The notes under the pieces are model-generated. The model was not told the origin of the DNA. It saw only the letters and a list, made by a program, of their open reading frames with translations, and did no database searches. The position numbers and the translations under genes were made by a program. 64,000 nucleotides of DNA from Ensifer adhaerens (lineage in GTDB: Bacteria > Pseudomonadota > Alphaproteobacteria > Rhizobiales > Rhizobiaceae), in contig OCMG01000004.1 in assembly GCA_900215285.1 (NCBI GenBank), positions 2,898,001-2,962,000 on the forward strand, in the 5' to 3' direction. This document shows, one piece after another, positions 31,316 through 41,400 of this stretch (position 1 is its first letter; each line of letters opens with the position of its first letter).

Positions 31316-32599
31316 TCAGGCCGCCTTCTCGATGCGGGTGATCCCGCCCATGTAAGGCAGCAGCGCGACGGGCACGGTGATCGAGCCGTCTTCGTTCAGG
31401 TAGTTCTCCATCACTGCAATCAGGCAGCGGCCGACAGCCGTGCCCGAACCGTTGAGCGTGTGGACGAAGTTCAGCACCTTGTCGGAAGCGTTGCGGTAAC
31501 GTGCGTTCATGCGGCGGCCCTGGAAATCGCCACAGACAGAGCAGGAGGAGATTTCGCGATAGGTGTTTTGGCCTGGCAGCCAGACCTCGAGGTCATAGGT
31601 CTTGCGTGCGCCGAAGCCCATGTCGCCCGAGCAGAGCGTCATGGTGCGGAAATGCAGGCCGAGGCGCTTCAGGACTTCCTCGGCGCAGGCCGTCATGCGC
31701 TCGTGCTCGGCAATCGAGCTTTCGGCATCGGTGATCGACACGAGTTCGCATTTCCAGAACTGGTGCTGGCGCAGCATCCCGCGCGTATCGCGACCGGCCG
31801 AACCCGCTTCCGAGCGGAAGGACGGGGTCAGCGCGGTGAAGCGCAGCGGCAGTTTGTCCTGGTCGAGGATTTCGCCAGCCACAAGGTTCGTCAGCGTCAC
31901 TTCCGCTGTCGGGATCAGCCAGCGCCCATCCGTCGTGCGGAAGAGATCCTCGGCAAATTTCGGCAGCTGGCCGGTGCCATACATCGCGTCGTCACGCACC
32001 ATCAGCGGCGAGGAGACTTCCGTGTAGCCATGCTCGCGCGTGTGCAGGTCGAGCATGAACTGGCCAAGCGCGCGTTCCATGCGGGCAAGCTGCGAGGTGA
32101 GGACCGTGAACCGCGCGCCTGAGAGCTTGGCGGCGCGCTCGAAGTCCATGTATCCGAGGGCCTCGCCGATTTCGTAATGCTCTAGGGGAGCATGGTTCCA
32201 GCCGGGCTTGTCGCCGACGACGCGCTTCACCTCGTTGTCGTGCTCATCCTTCCCGACCGGAACGTCATCCAGCGGGATGTTGGGAATGCGCGACAGCATG
32301 TCGGTGAGTTCGGCGCTGATCTTGCGCTCTTCCTCTTCGGCGCTCGGAAGGGTTTCCTTCAGCGTGGCCATTTCGGCCTTCAGCTTCTCGGCAAGCTCGG
32401 TGTTCTTCTGCGCCATGGCGGCGCCGATTTCCTTGGAGGCCGAATTGCGGCGCGACTGCATGTCCTGCACGGACTGGACGAGGGAGCGGCGCTTCTCATC
32501 GAGCGCGATGACGGAAGCCGAAAGAGCCTCAGCGCCACGTTTCGCCAGAGCAGCGTCGAGCGCTGCCGGATTTTCCCTGATCCATTTGATGTCGAGCAT
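31316..32599 (-). CDS. serS: Serine--tRNA ligase
   Basis: A 427-residue class II aminoacyl-tRNA synthetase that charges tRNA-Ser. The N-terminal coiled-coil arm (residues about 25-105, [20 protein letters not shown] onward) binds the long variable arm of the tRNA. The catalytic core has motif 2 [21 protein letters not shown] and motif 3 [18 protein letters not shown]. Normal length. It lies between tatC and surE, all on the minus strand, 91 bases after tatC. Confidence 0.99.
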   Translation of the reverse strand: MLDIKWIRENPAALDAALAKRGAEALSASVIALDEKRRSLVQSVQDMQSRRNSASKEIGAAMAQKNTELAEKLKAEMATLKETLPSAEEEERKISAELTDMLSRIPNIPLDDVPVGKDEHDNEVKRVVGDKPGWNHAPLEHYEIGEALGYMDFERAAKLSGARFTVLTSQLARMERALGQFMLDLHTREHGYTEVSSPLMVRDDAMYGTGQLPKFAEDLFRTTDGRWLIPTAEVTLTNLVAGEILDQDKLPLRFTALTPSFRSEAGSAGRDTRGMLRQHQFWKCELVSITDAESSIAEHERMTACAEEVLKRLGLHFRTMTLCSGDMGFGARKTYDLEVWLPGQNTYREISSCSVCGDFQGRRMNARYRNASDKVLNFVHTLNGSGTAVGRCLIAVMENYLNEDGSITVPVALLPYMGGITRIEKAA

Positions 32600-32690
32600 T
32601 ACACATAGCCTTCGAAGACGGGTCAGTTCCGAAGGGTGGCAGCTTCGTCTTCAAGAAAGCCCCGCCCCGATATCGTGGCAGGGCCGGTCG

Positions 32691-33539
32691 TCACGCCCCG
32701 CCGTCTTCAGACGCGGAGGAGGACGCGACCTCTTGGCCGGTCGCCGGTTCTTCTTCCGCAGCCGTCTCCTTGCCACGACCCTTTTCGATGAGTCGGCCGG
32801 CATAGATTGCGATTTCGTAGAGAAGGATTGTCGGCAGTGCAAGGCCGATCTGGGACATCGGGTCGGGCGGCGTCAGTACGGCGGCGACCACGAAGGCCAG
32901 CACGATGGCATATTTGCGCTTCTCGACCAACGTTTTCGTTTGCAGGATGTCGGCACGGATCAGCAGCGAGGTCACGACCGGCAACTGGAAGACAAGACCG
33001 AAGGAGAACACCAGCGTCATGATCAGGCTCAGATATTCCGAGACCTTCGGCATGAGCTGGATCGCCACCTGGCTCTCCGAGCCGGACACTTCCATCCGCA
33101 GGAAGAACCACATGACCATCGGCGTGAAGAAGAAGTAGACAAGCGCCGCCCCCAGCAGGAAGAGCACGGGCGATGCGATCAGGAACGGCAGGAAGGCCGC
33201 ACGCTCGTTCTTGTAGAGGCCCGGCGCAACGAACCGATAGAGCTGCGAGGCAATGATCGGAAAGGCGAGAATCATCGCGCCGAACATGGCGACCTTGAGC
33301 TGCGTGAAAAAGAATTCCTGCGGCGCGGTGTAGATGAATTCCGCCTTCTTCACATCAAGATGAGCCCACTGCACCGCCCACTTGTAGGGGATGACAAGAA
33401 GGTTGAAGAGGTCCCTTGCGAAGAAGAAGCACACCAGGAAGGCTACGAAGAACGCGGCCAGCGATTTGATCAGGCGAGAGCGCAGCTCAACCAGATGCTC
33501 GATCAGCGGCTGCGGCTTGTCGTCGATGTCGTCAGTCAT
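32691..33539 (-). CDS. tatC: Sec-independent protein translocase TatC
   Basis: A 282-residue, six-helix inner-membrane protein that recognises twin-arginine signal peptides. The conserved N-terminal LIEHLVELRSRLIKS, the PxF-type loop region FTQLKVAMFGAMILAFPIIA, and VLTPPDPMSQIGLALP are visible. A charged C-terminal tail rich in Glu and Ala follows the last helix. It overlaps tatB by four bases (ATGA), so tatA-tatB-tatC is one operon. Confidence 0.98.
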   Translation of the reverse strand: MTDDIDDKPQPLIEHLVELRSRLIKSLAAFFVAFLVCFFFARDLFNLLVIPYKWAVQWAHLDVKKAEFIYTAPQEFFFTQLKVAMFGAMILAFPIIASQLYRFVAPGLYKNERAAFLPFLIASPVLFLLGAALVYFFFTPMVMWFFLRMEVSGSESQVAIQLMPKVSEYLSLIMTLVFSFGLVFQLPVVTSLLIRADILQTKTLVEKRKYAIVLAFVVAAVLTPPDPMSQIGLALPTILLYEIAIYAGRLIEKGRGKETAAEEEPATGQEVASSSASEDGGA

Positions 33540-34315
33540 GCATCACCCGTCTTCTTCGCCTTTGCGGCGGGCTTCTTCGGCGTTGCGGCTTTCGCGCTGG
33601 CCTTTGCAGCGGCGGGGGCAGCCTCGGCGGGCGTCGCAGCGACCTTGCGTGCGGCGGGTTTCCTGGTCGGCGCGGAAACAGTGTCCAGCGGTCCAGCAGC
33701 CGGCTCGGCGGCCGCAACGGCCTTCTTGCGCGGCGCGGCCTTCGCCTTTGGTGCGGCCGTCCCCTCTTCTGCAGGTGCCACGACAGGCCCGGCTTCGGAC
33801 GCAACGGTTTCAGACGCCGCAGGCGTTTTCGGGGTGCGCGGCTTGCGCACGGGCTTCTTGGTTTCGGCAGAAGGATCACGCGATGCCGGCGTTTCGGCGG
33901 AGGCCGGCGTGGTGACCGTCGCAGGCTCGGCGACCGGGAAGGTGGGCGCCTCGCCCGGCAGCTTGACCTCGGTTTCAGGTCTCCATGGCTCGCCGATCTT
34001 GTTCGGTTCCGACCTGGTCGCGTTCTGCAGGTCGCTGCGGATATCGTTGCCCATCTGGCGCAGAGGATTCAGCGCGTCTTTCAGCGAATTCACCGGGTTC
34101 AGCTTCTGCGCATCAGAGAAGGTCTGCCGGACATCGTCCAGCTCAGCCTCCCGAAGCGCTTCGTCGAACTGTTGGCGAAACTCTCCCGCCATCACGCGAA
34201 GACGCTTCGTCATCTTGCCGAACGCGCGCAACATGGGCGGCAGGTCCTTGGGCCCGACCACCACGATCAAAACGATGGCGATGACCAAGAGCTCGGTCCA
34301 GCCGATATCCAGCAT
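33536..34315 (-). CDS. tatB: Sec-independent protein translocase TatB with long Ala/Pro/Lys tail
   Basis: A 259-residue TatB. The N-terminus MLDIGWTELLVIAIVLIVVVG forms the membrane hairpin with the conserved glutamate, followed by the amphipathic helix PKDLPPMLRAFGKMTKRLRV. After about residue 105 the protein becomes an extended Ala/Pro/Lys-rich, low-complexity tail of about 150 residues, much longer than in E. coli but common in rhizobia. TatB forms the receptor complex with TatC. Overlaps tatC by four bases and follows tatA by 35. Confidence 0.97.
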   Translation of the reverse strand: MLDIGWTELLVIAIVLIVVVGPKDLPPMLRAFGKMTKRLRVMAGEFRQQFDEALREAELDDVRQTFSDAQKLNPVNSLKDALNPLRQMGNDIRSDLQNATRSEPNKIGEPWRPETEVKLPGEAPTFPVAEPATVTTPASAETPASRDPSAETKKPVRKPRTPKTPAASETVASEAGPVVAPAEEGTAAPKAKAAPRKKAVAAAEPAAGPLDTVSAPTRKPAARKVAATPAEAAPAAAKASAKAATPKKPAAKAKKTGDA

Positions 34316-34350
34316 TGAACTACCTCAGAGAAGCGCGAGACGCGCCGATA

Positions 34351-34542
34351 TTACTTGGCTTCGTCGGCTTTGTGTTCGACCGTCTTGGCCTTGTCCGCCG
34401 GATCTTCCTCGGACATGCCCTTCTTGAAGTTCTGGATGCCCTTTGCGAGATCACCCATCAATTCCGGGATCTTGCCGCGACCGAAGAACAGAAGCACGAC
34501 GACCAGAACGATCAGCCAATGCACCATGCTAAAAGAACCCAT
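34351..34542 (-). CDS. tatA: Sec-independent protein translocase TatA
   Basis: A 63-residue TatA: short membrane helix [20 protein letters not shown], hinge PELM, amphipathic helix [14 protein letters not shown] and acidic/basic tail. TatA oligomers form the transient pore for folded proteins. ATG at 34542 was chosen because AGGAAGGAG stands just before it; ten further upstream residues in the same frame contain a hairpin-forming sequence. First gene of tatABC. The Tat-type CpdB-like protein in this window is an expected client. Confidence 0.98.
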   Translation of the reverse strand: MGSFSMVHWLIVLVVVLLFFGRGKIPELMGDLAKGIQNFKKGMSEEDPADKAKTVEHKADEAK

Positions 34543-34560
34543 CGGAATCTCCTTCCTGAC

Positions 34561-34579
34561 GCCTCCGAACATCGGAGGC
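34561..34579. repeat. Hairpin just upstream of the tatA ribosome-binding site
   Basis: Perfect eight-base stem GCCTCCGA/TCGGAGGC with a three-base loop, between the FbpC-like ATPase gene and tatA. On the minus strand no T run follows it, so it probably shapes the tatA leader or the upstream transcript's 3' end. Confidence 0.55.
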
Positions 34580-34608
34580 TTATTTGTTCCCCAAACGATG
34601 TAAGACGT

Positions 34609-35721
34609 TCAAGCGTCTTTTTCAAACACCATTATGTCGCGTTCGTTAACGTCTAGCGATATGTCGCGCAAGCCCTGTGGCAACAGGTCGGCGCGAATTC
34701 GCGCGCGTACGGGTTCTTCGACGCCCGGCACGGCCAGCCGAAGCACCTCGACAACGCCCAGAAAACGCCGCGACAAAATTCTTGCCGGGATACGACCGCC
34801 CTCGCCGCTCGCCTTGACGTCCGACAAGCGTACAGCAGCCTTCACGGGCGCACCTTCCGCGAATCCCGCCACACTCGTACGACCGAGCGGAGTTTCCACG
34901 GCGCCGTTGCGTACGACGGAGGCAAAAATGTTGATGTCTGAGAAGAAGCCTGCCGCAAAGAGGCTCGCGGGGCGACGATACAGTTCCTCCGATGGGCCGG
35001 ACTGAACCAGACGCCCATCGCGCAGGAGCGCAATGCGGTCGGCCATGAGCATCGCTTCCTCGGCATCGTGGGTGACAACGATGGCCGTGGCGCGGGTTTC
35101 GCGCAGGATCGCCAGCGTTTCGGAGCGGACGCTGTCCTTCAACCGGGAATCCAGCCCGGAAAAGGGCTCGTCCATCAGAAACACGGCTGGGCGCGGTGCC
35201 AGGGCCCGCGCCAGCGCCACGCGCTGCTGCTCACCACCGGACAGCGCATGCGGATATTTCTCTGCCGCGTGATCGAGGCCGACACGGGCAAGAGCGGCCA
35301 TGGCCTCCTCGATGGCCGCCTTCTTTGGCAGCGCCGTCAGACCGAAGCGGACATTGTCGAGAATGGTCAGATGCGGGAACAGCGCAAAGTCCTGGAACAT
35401 CAGACCTATTCCGCGCCGCTCAGGGGGCAGGAAGCTGGCCGGTCCCGCGATTTCGCGGTCATTCAGAAGAACGCGACCGCTCGACTGCACCTCGATGCCG
35501 GCCGCAATTCTCAGAAGCGTGGTCTTTCCAGATCCCGAGGGTCCCAGGAGGCACAGGACTTCGCTGGGCTGCGCAACCAGCGAGATTCCGCGAATGGTCT
35601 CCCTGCCGTGATAGCTGTGGCGAATGTCATCGAATGCGAGACGTGCGGCAAAGGTCACGCCCGCCGTCCGGCGACGAGGCTCCGCGGAAGCGACTTGCGG
35701 ATTTTCAATCTGTTTCGACAA
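34609..35721 (-). CDS. ABC transporter ATP-binding protein, FbpC/PotA-like, without neighbouring permease
   Basis: A 370-residue ATPase. Walker A is GPSGSGKTTLL (60-70), the signature LSGGEQQRVALARAL, Walker B VFLMDEPFSGLDS, and the switch histidine VVTHDAEEAM. A C-terminal TOBE-like domain of about 120 residues follows, as in FbpC iron(III), PotA or CysA types. No permease or binding protein lies next to it; it is flanked by scpB and tatA. The start is TTG at 35721 without a clear ribosome-binding site; a GTG 21 codons later is an alternative. Substrate unknown; iron is only a guess from similarity. Confidence 0.88.
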   Translation of the reverse strand: MSKQIENPQVASAEPRRRTAGVTFAARLAFDDIRHSYHGRETIRGISLVAQPSEVLCLLGPSGSGKTTLLRIAAGIEVQSSGRVLLNDREIAGPASFLPPERRGIGLMFQDFALFPHLTILDNVRFGLTALPKKAAIEEAMAALARVGLDHAAEKYPHALSGGEQQRVALARALAPRPAVFLMDEPFSGLDSRLKDSVRSETLAILRETRATAIVVTHDAEEAMLMADRIALLRDGRLVQSGPSEELYRRPASLFAAGFFSDINIFASVVRNGAVETPLGRTSVAGFAEGAPVKAAVRLSDVKASGEGGRIPARILSRRFLGVVEVLRLAVPGVEEPVRARIRADLLPQGLRDISLDVNERDIMVFEKDA

Positions 35722-35769
35722 GGGCAGCGTCCGGATTGCTGGCAGATGATCGGCCGGTAAAAGCGGACC

Positions 35770-36480
35770 TTATTCCTCTTCTTTCCCGCCCGGTGTCAAG
35801 AGGCCGAGTTCCTCCAGGTCCAGCTGGGTCAGCGGGTCCTCGTCCTCGGTGAGTTCGTCGTCGGTCAGGGGTGACGGAATGCTGAAGTTTGGCGGCATGC
35901 GACCAGCCAGCAGCCCCGCCCCGCGCAACTCCTCCAGACCCGGCAGATCGCGGATCTCCTCCAGGCCGAAATGATCGAGAAAGTCTCTTGTCGTCCCGAA
36001 GGTGACCGGCCGCCCCGGCGTGCGGCGGCGACCGCGGAAGCGGACCCAGCCGGCTTCCATCAGCACATCCAGCGTGCCGCGCGAGGTCTGGACGCCGCGA
36101 ATATCCTCGATTTCGGCGCGCGTCACCGGCTGGTGATATGCGATGATTGCCAGGACTTCCAGCGCAGCGCGAGAGAGCTTCTTTGGCTCTCGCTCGTCCG
36201 AACGAAGTGCAAAGGACAGATCCGGCGCGGTGCGGAAGGCCCAGTGGCCCTCAATGCTGACGAGGTGGATTCCCCGCGCCACATAATCGTTCTTCAGCGT
36301 CGCCATGACACGTTGAACATCGACGCCACGCGGCAAGCGTTCCGTCAGGAAGGCCTCCGAAACGGGCTGTGCGGAGGCGAAGACAAGCGCCTCAGCCATC
36401 CGACAGGCCTCCACAAAGCGAGGATCGTCCGAACTGGTATCTGCCACGTCGATCAGGTCGGCGGTTTCAGCCATCGTCAT
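35770..36480 (-). CDS. scpB: Segregation and condensation protein B
   Basis: A 236-residue ScpB with two winged-helix domains: VEACRMAEALVFASAQPVSE at the start, then AALEVLAIIAYHQPVTRAEI and EDIRGVQTSRGTLDVL, and FGTTRDFLDHFGL. ScpB dimers bind ScpA, which bridges the SMC heads for chromosome segregation. The acidic tail (LTDDELTEDEDPLTQLDLEE) is long. The start codon overlaps the scpA stop by one base (TGATG), showing translational coupling. Confidence 0.97.
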   Translation of the reverse strand: MTMAETADLIDVADTSSDDPRFVEACRMAEALVFASAQPVSEAFLTERLPRGVDVQRVMATLKNDYVARGIHLVSIEGHWAFRTAPDLSFALRSDEREPKKLSRAALEVLAIIAYHQPVTRAEIEDIRGVQTSRGTLDVLMEAGWVRFRGRRRTPGRPVTFGTTRDFLDHFGLEEIRDLPGLEELRGAGLLAGRMPPNFSIPSPLTDDELTEDEDPLTQLDLEELGLLTPGGKEEE

Positions 36481-37313
36481 CAGCCGGCACTCCCCTCGCT
36501 CAATTCGGCGGCATTCTCACCCGGCCGCATGAAGATCGGTTTGAAGGCTCCGTCCTGGCGAATTTCGATCTTGCGTTCACGCGCCATTTCCAGCGAGGCG
36601 GCAAAAGCGCTGGCAATCATGGTGCGGCGCTCCTGACTATCGACAGCATAGCGCGCCAGATAAAGATCCAGTGACACCCAGTCGGACACTTCGCCGACCA
36701 TGCGCGACAGCAATGTGCGCGCCTCCACCAGAGACCAGACCTTGCGCCGCGCGATCACCACGTTCGTCACCACCTGTCGCTGGCGCAGGGCCGAATAGGC
36801 GGTGAGCAGGTCGTATAGGCTTGCCTCGAATGCAGAGCGCCGCTCGACAGGGATCAGTTCAGGTGCACCGCGCGGGAAGACGTCGCGACCCAGCCGGTCG
36901 CGGTTGACGAGCTTTTCGGCTGCATTGCGCATGGCTTCCAGCCGCTTCAGCCGGAAGGCGAGGCTGGCCGCCATTTCCTCGCCGGTCGGCTCCCCATCCT
37001 TGGGCTGCTGCGGAATGAGGAGGCGCGATTTCAGATAGGCAAGCCATGCCGCCATGACCAGATAGTCGGCGGCCAACTCTATTCGAATGGCGCGGGCCTG
37101 CTCGACGAAAACGAGATATTGCTCGGCCAGCGCCAGAACGGAGATCCGCGACAGATCGACCTTCTGCGTGCGGGCGAGATGAAGCAACAGGTCCAGCGGG
37201 CCTTCGAAACCGGCGACGTCGATCAGAAGCGCGGGTTCGCTCACCCCTCGCTCAGCATTCGCGTCCCACAATTTCTCAAGAGGCACAGTGGCCTGCTTCT
37301 GCCCTTCGGCCAT
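36480..37313 (-). CDS. scpA: Segregation and condensation protein A
   Basis: A 277-residue kleisin: VAGFEGPLDLLLHLARTQKV near the N-terminus and LAEQYLVFVEQARAIRIELA with AADYLVMAAWLAYLKSRLLIP, all standard ScpA blocks. Toward the C-terminus it has the winged helix (MIASAFAASLEMARERKIEI). It joins SMC and ScpB into the condensin ring. ATG at 37313 is preferred to a TTG one codon earlier. It follows nagZ by 19 bases, so nagZ-scpA-scpB is likely one operon. Confidence 0.97.
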   Translation of the reverse strand: MAEGQKQATVPLEKLWDANAERGVSEPALLIDVAGFEGPLDLLLHLARTQKVDLSRISVLALAEQYLVFVEQARAIRIELAADYLVMAAWLAYLKSRLLIPQQPKDGEPTGEEMAASLAFRLKRLEAMRNAAEKLVNRDRLGRDVFPRGAPELIPVERRSAFEASLYDLLTAYSALRQRQVVTNVVIARRKVWSLVEARTLLSRMVGEVSDWVSLDLYLARYAVDSQERRTMIASAFAASLEMARERKIEIRQDGAFKPIFMRPGENAAELSEGSAG

Positions 37314-37332
37314 CAAAACTCACCCTTGCCCC

Positions 37333-38349
37333 TCAGGCAGAGGGGACCATTGCGAAGAACTCGGCACGCAATTCTGCTTCGTCCGAAGCATCCGGCTTGG
37401 CAAAACCCGCAATCACAGCATCGGCACGCGCCTTCGCCTTGCCGGCGAGGATCGGCGCTTCGGCGCAAACCGCCTGCATCTCGGTCATCACACCGTTGCA
37501 GTGAAGCACGATATCGCAGCCCGCCGCAACAATGTCCCGCGCGCGCTCCCCAATTGTTCCGGCCAGCGCATTCATCGACGTGTCGTCGGACATCAGAAGC
37601 CCGTCAAAACCGATATGGCCGCGGACGATGTCGTCGATAACGATCTTCGAGGTCGTCCCCGGGCGTTCCGGATCGATTGCCGTGTAGACGACATGGGCGC
37701 TCATCGCCATCAATTCATGGCGCATCGCACGGAACGGCGCAAAATCATGCGCTTCGAGAACCGCGCGCGCGGCGTCAACCACCGGCAGATTGTGATGCGA
37801 ATCGGCACCGGCGCGACCATGTCCGGGCATATGCTTCATGACAGGAAGCATGCCCCCATCCTTCAACCCTTGCGCGGCTGCACGCCCCATGGCCGTGACC
37901 GTCTCCGGATCGTGACCATAGGCGCGGCTACCGATGACATCATGTGCGCCTGCAACCGGGACATCGAGAACGGGCAGGCAGTCGACATCGATCCCGAGTT
38001 TCAGCAGATCGAAGGCATGCAGGCGCGACATCAGCCAGGCGGCACGCAGCCCCTTTTCCTTGTCTTGCGCATAGATCGCCCCGAGGTCTGCACCGGATGG
38101 GTATTTGTCGGCGAGCGGCGGCTTGATCCGCTGCACACGCCCGCCTTCCTGGTCGATCAGGACCGGCGCATGGCGACCCGTGACCGTGTTGCGCAGATCG
38201 TCGGTCAGGCGCTTGATCTGGTCGAGACTTTCGATGTTGCGGCCGAAGAGGATGAAGCCCCAAGGCTGGACGTCGCGGTAGAAGGCCTTCTCCTCATCCG
38301 TCAGTATCGGACCGGAGCAACCGAGGATGAGCGCGCGTGTGTCTGTCAT
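37333..38349 (-). CDS. nagZ: Beta-N-acetylhexosaminidase NagZ
   Basis: A 338-residue glycoside hydrolase family 3 enzyme. Visible are the motif MKHMPGHGRAGADSHHNLP with the acid/base Asp-His pair and the nucleophile in LLMSDDTSMNAL. It removes GlcNAc from muropeptides during cell-wall recycling in the cytoplasm, which also affects beta-lactamase induction in some bacteria. No signal peptide. Downstream of the large SPOR-domain protein and upstream of scpA, an arrangement often kept in alphaproteobacteria. Confidence 0.97.
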   Translation of the reverse strand: MTDTRALILGCSGPILTDEEKAFYRDVQPWGFILFGRNIESLDQIKRLTDDLRNTVTGRHAPVLIDQEGGRVQRIKPPLADKYPSGADLGAIYAQDKEKGLRAAWLMSRLHAFDLLKLGIDVDCLPVLDVPVAGAHDVIGSRAYGHDPETVTAMGRAAAQGLKDGGMLPVMKHMPGHGRAGADSHHNLPVVDAARAVLEAHDFAPFRAMRHELMAMSAHVVYTAIDPERPGTTSKIVIDDIVRGHIGFDGLLMSDDTSMNALAGTIGERARDIVAAGCDIVLHCNGVMTEMQAVCAEAPILAGKAKARADAVIAGFAKPDASDEAELRAEFFAMVPSA

Positions 38350-38360
38350 GATCCACCCAT

Positions 38361-38394
38361 AAAGAAAGAATCGCCGCCCGTGGAGGCGGCGATT
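38361..38394 (-). terminator. Terminator between SPOR gene and nagZ
   Basis: Perfect ten-base stem AATCGCCGCC/GGCGGCGATT, followed on the minus strand by CTTTCTTT. It lies 25 bases after the SPOR gene stop and about 12 bases before the nagZ start, so partial read-through is likely. Confidence 0.72.
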
Positions 38395-38418
38395 GTTTGA
38401 CTGTTCAAAGGTTTCTTC

Positions 38419-41400
38419 TCAGCGGGAAACTAGGCAGCTTCCGCCGGCCGCCTTGTAACGTGAGCATAGAGCGATCGCGTCTTCCTTGCTGCCTGCGACG
38501 ATGCGAAGGCGATAGTAGGTGCCCTTGCCCGGAATTTCAGCCGGCTTGATATCGGGGGTCTTGCCACCGATGACCGAAGAGAATTTCGCGGAGAGGTTGG
38601 CGTAGGACTTCTGCGCCTCGGCCTCGGAGGGCAGCGACGCGATCTGGATCACATAAGCCCCGGCAGGCGTGTTGGACGCTACAGGCGCTGAAGCGGTCTG
38701 CGGCGCAGGCTTGGATGCCGGCTTTTCGGCCGCTGCTTGCTGGCCAACCACATTGCCGCGCTGCGTGACCGTGCCCACGACGTTGACGGGTTGCTCGGCT
38801 GGACGTGCCGTCGGGATGGGCGCAGCGATCGCCTTGGCCGGCGCAGCCGCTTGTTCGGTCGCCTGCGCGGCCGGCGCACCGTTTGCCGGTGCAAGGGTTG
38901 CTGCGGGCTGCGAGGCTTCTGCCTTGGCCGTCGAAACCGGAGCCGTCATTGCGGCGTCGGCACCCGCAGGTTTCTGCTGGGAGGCGGTGTCGGCCGGCGC
39001 ATTCGTTTCGCGCGCAACCATCGTCCCGTTGGGCAGAACGATCATGGTCTTCACCTTGCGAGGCGCCACGGTTTCGTTCGATGTCTGGCCATCGCCACCG
39101 GGCTGTGACGGCGTCGCCGGCAGACGTGCATCCGCATCGCTGGCCGAAGCCGAATCCGTGACACCCGGAGCTTGCCCATCAGCTGGCGTTGACGGGTCGT
39201 CCCCAAGCGTCTTCTCGGCGACATTCACCGGCTCTTCCGAATTCGCGATGAGGCTGTCCTGCTTCACCACCTCGGGCGTCTTCCCCGAGACACGCTCATA
39301 GACAGCCTTGTCCTGGTTCGGCACCTGCTTGCCGCCGGGCTGTTCCGGAACTTCCTTGACGGGCGACTTGTCCGCCATGATCACGCGCGGTGCACCATCA
39401 GTCGAAAGGCCGGGGACATCGCCGCTGCGCCACAACATGACAGCGCCCACGCCCGCAAAGGCGACCAGTGCAGCAAAGGCTGCCACGCGTGCATAGCGCG
39501 AGACAAAATTCGTGGAAGATGCGTTGATTTCCGCCATGTCGAATGCGCGGCCGGCGGGGATAGCGGGCGCTTCGTGGATCGACCGTATGATTTCGTTGGC
39601 GAGACCGTTATCAAGATCATCCCCCTCGCCGGCCTGCGCAGCGGTTTCCACGGCATGGGCCGATCCGGCTTGTGCCTTGCCCTTGCCGCCCATGGCAAAG
39701 AGTTCCGCCATTTCGGCTTCGATGTCATAGTCGAAATCAGAAACCGGCTTCGGAAGCGCTTCACTGTCCTGATCGGGAACCTGTGGCACATCCATATTGC
39801 CGAAAGAGGCAGGCATGCGGTCTTCGATTTCCGTGATCGCGGTCGGATCAAACGGAAACTCATCGACGGGCTGCGGCGCCTTCGCAGTCTGAAGTTCGGA
39901 CATGACGGCACGCGAAACCTCAGCCTCGATCGCGTCCTCGTCAAAATCGAACTCGAATTCCTTGAAGTCGAAGTCAGCGTCTTTCTTTTCAAGAACAGGC
40001 GCAGCCGCAGCCTGTCCCTGCGCCTTGCGGCCGCTGTTCAGCCAATCCGCCATATCCAGCATCCGGTCGGCGGCAGCGACCGCGACGGGCGCTGCGACTG
40101 ACGCAGCTACGGCCGCCGGCTTTGCCGAATACGCAGGGGCATCAGGTTCAACCGGGAGGTACGAGGCGGTCTCGTACGGTCTGCTCTCCTCTACCCTCGG
40201 CGCAACGACCTCATGGGCTACTGGAGCGGCGTCAACGGATGACGCCTGGCCATGCTGGCCCATCGCGTCTGCTGCCATCAGGTCTTCGGTGTCCAGCTCG
40301 AATTCGAAATCGCCGAAGAGATCAGTCTCAGTCTCCCCAGAAGAGGCGAGCTCTTCAGCGGGTTCGACCGGCTGTTCCTTCACGGCAGCAAGGCTCTGGG
40401 ACACCAGGCCTTCCTCGCTCGGCGCCAGAACAGGAACAGGGTTTTCATCGCCCAGTGGCAGCGGCTTGGCAGCCAATGCTGCGGACGAAAGCCAGGCGGG
40501 AGTCGTCGTCTCGACGGCTGCGAGACGGTCGTTCTTCCAGGCGGCGAAGGGCGATGCGGGCTCCAAGGCTGCCTCCGGCGCCAGATCCAGCGCACCGAGC
40601 GACTGCTCAAGCTCACCTTCAAGCTGCTGCACGGAGGACGACTGCGGGTCCTCGGCAGTGTTCTCGGCATCAGCGTCGGAAAAATTGAAATCCGGAACCG
40701 GCCCCGCGAAGACAGGCTCCGCATCCAGCTCTTCCGGTTCATTCAGATCAAAGTCCGGAACCGGACCTGCAAACGTTGGCTCAGTCTCGAGGTCCAGGCT
40801 TGGAACCGGGCCTGCAAACACAAGTTCCGCATCCGCCCCATCGTTCAGATCAATATCCGGCACCGGGCCTGCAAAAGCCGGCTCATCGGCAAAATCCAGA
40901 TCCGGAACGGGGCCCGCAAAGACAGGCTCCACATTCGCCGCCGCGGGACCATCCAGCTCGATTTCAGGAACCGCCGCAGCGGTCAGCTCTTCCTCAAGAT
41001 CGAAGTCCGGAACCGGACCCGTAAAGACAGACTCAACATCTTCGGCAAGCTCTTCGGCGCCCGCATCGAATTGGGTGGCAATCGCGCCTTCCCCGAGAGG
41101 AGCCGAAGCAAGCGCGGCAACAGCCTGCCCATCGTCCAGATCCCAGTCGGCAAGGTCCTGAACGTCCGCGGCGGAAACCAACGGCTCGCCGGCCGTGACA
41201 TCAGCGGGAACATGCTCATCGACTGCGGGGACGAGATCGATATCCGAGTGTGGCTCGGGCATGAAGACAGCCGGCGGCTCGGGCTCGACCCTTGAAGCCT
41301 CTCCCACCGGCGCGGAAAGGGTGGGCGTGCGCACGATCGGCGCCGTGCGAGCAGCACGGAACATGGCACCGGCCTCCATTGGGGGCATGGTGTCATCATC

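Noticed and set aside
38369..38394. Repeated GC hairpins in the window considered as a CRISPR array or a dispersed repeat family
   Set aside because: The hairpins differ in sequence, are single copies after stop codons and have no regular spacing.
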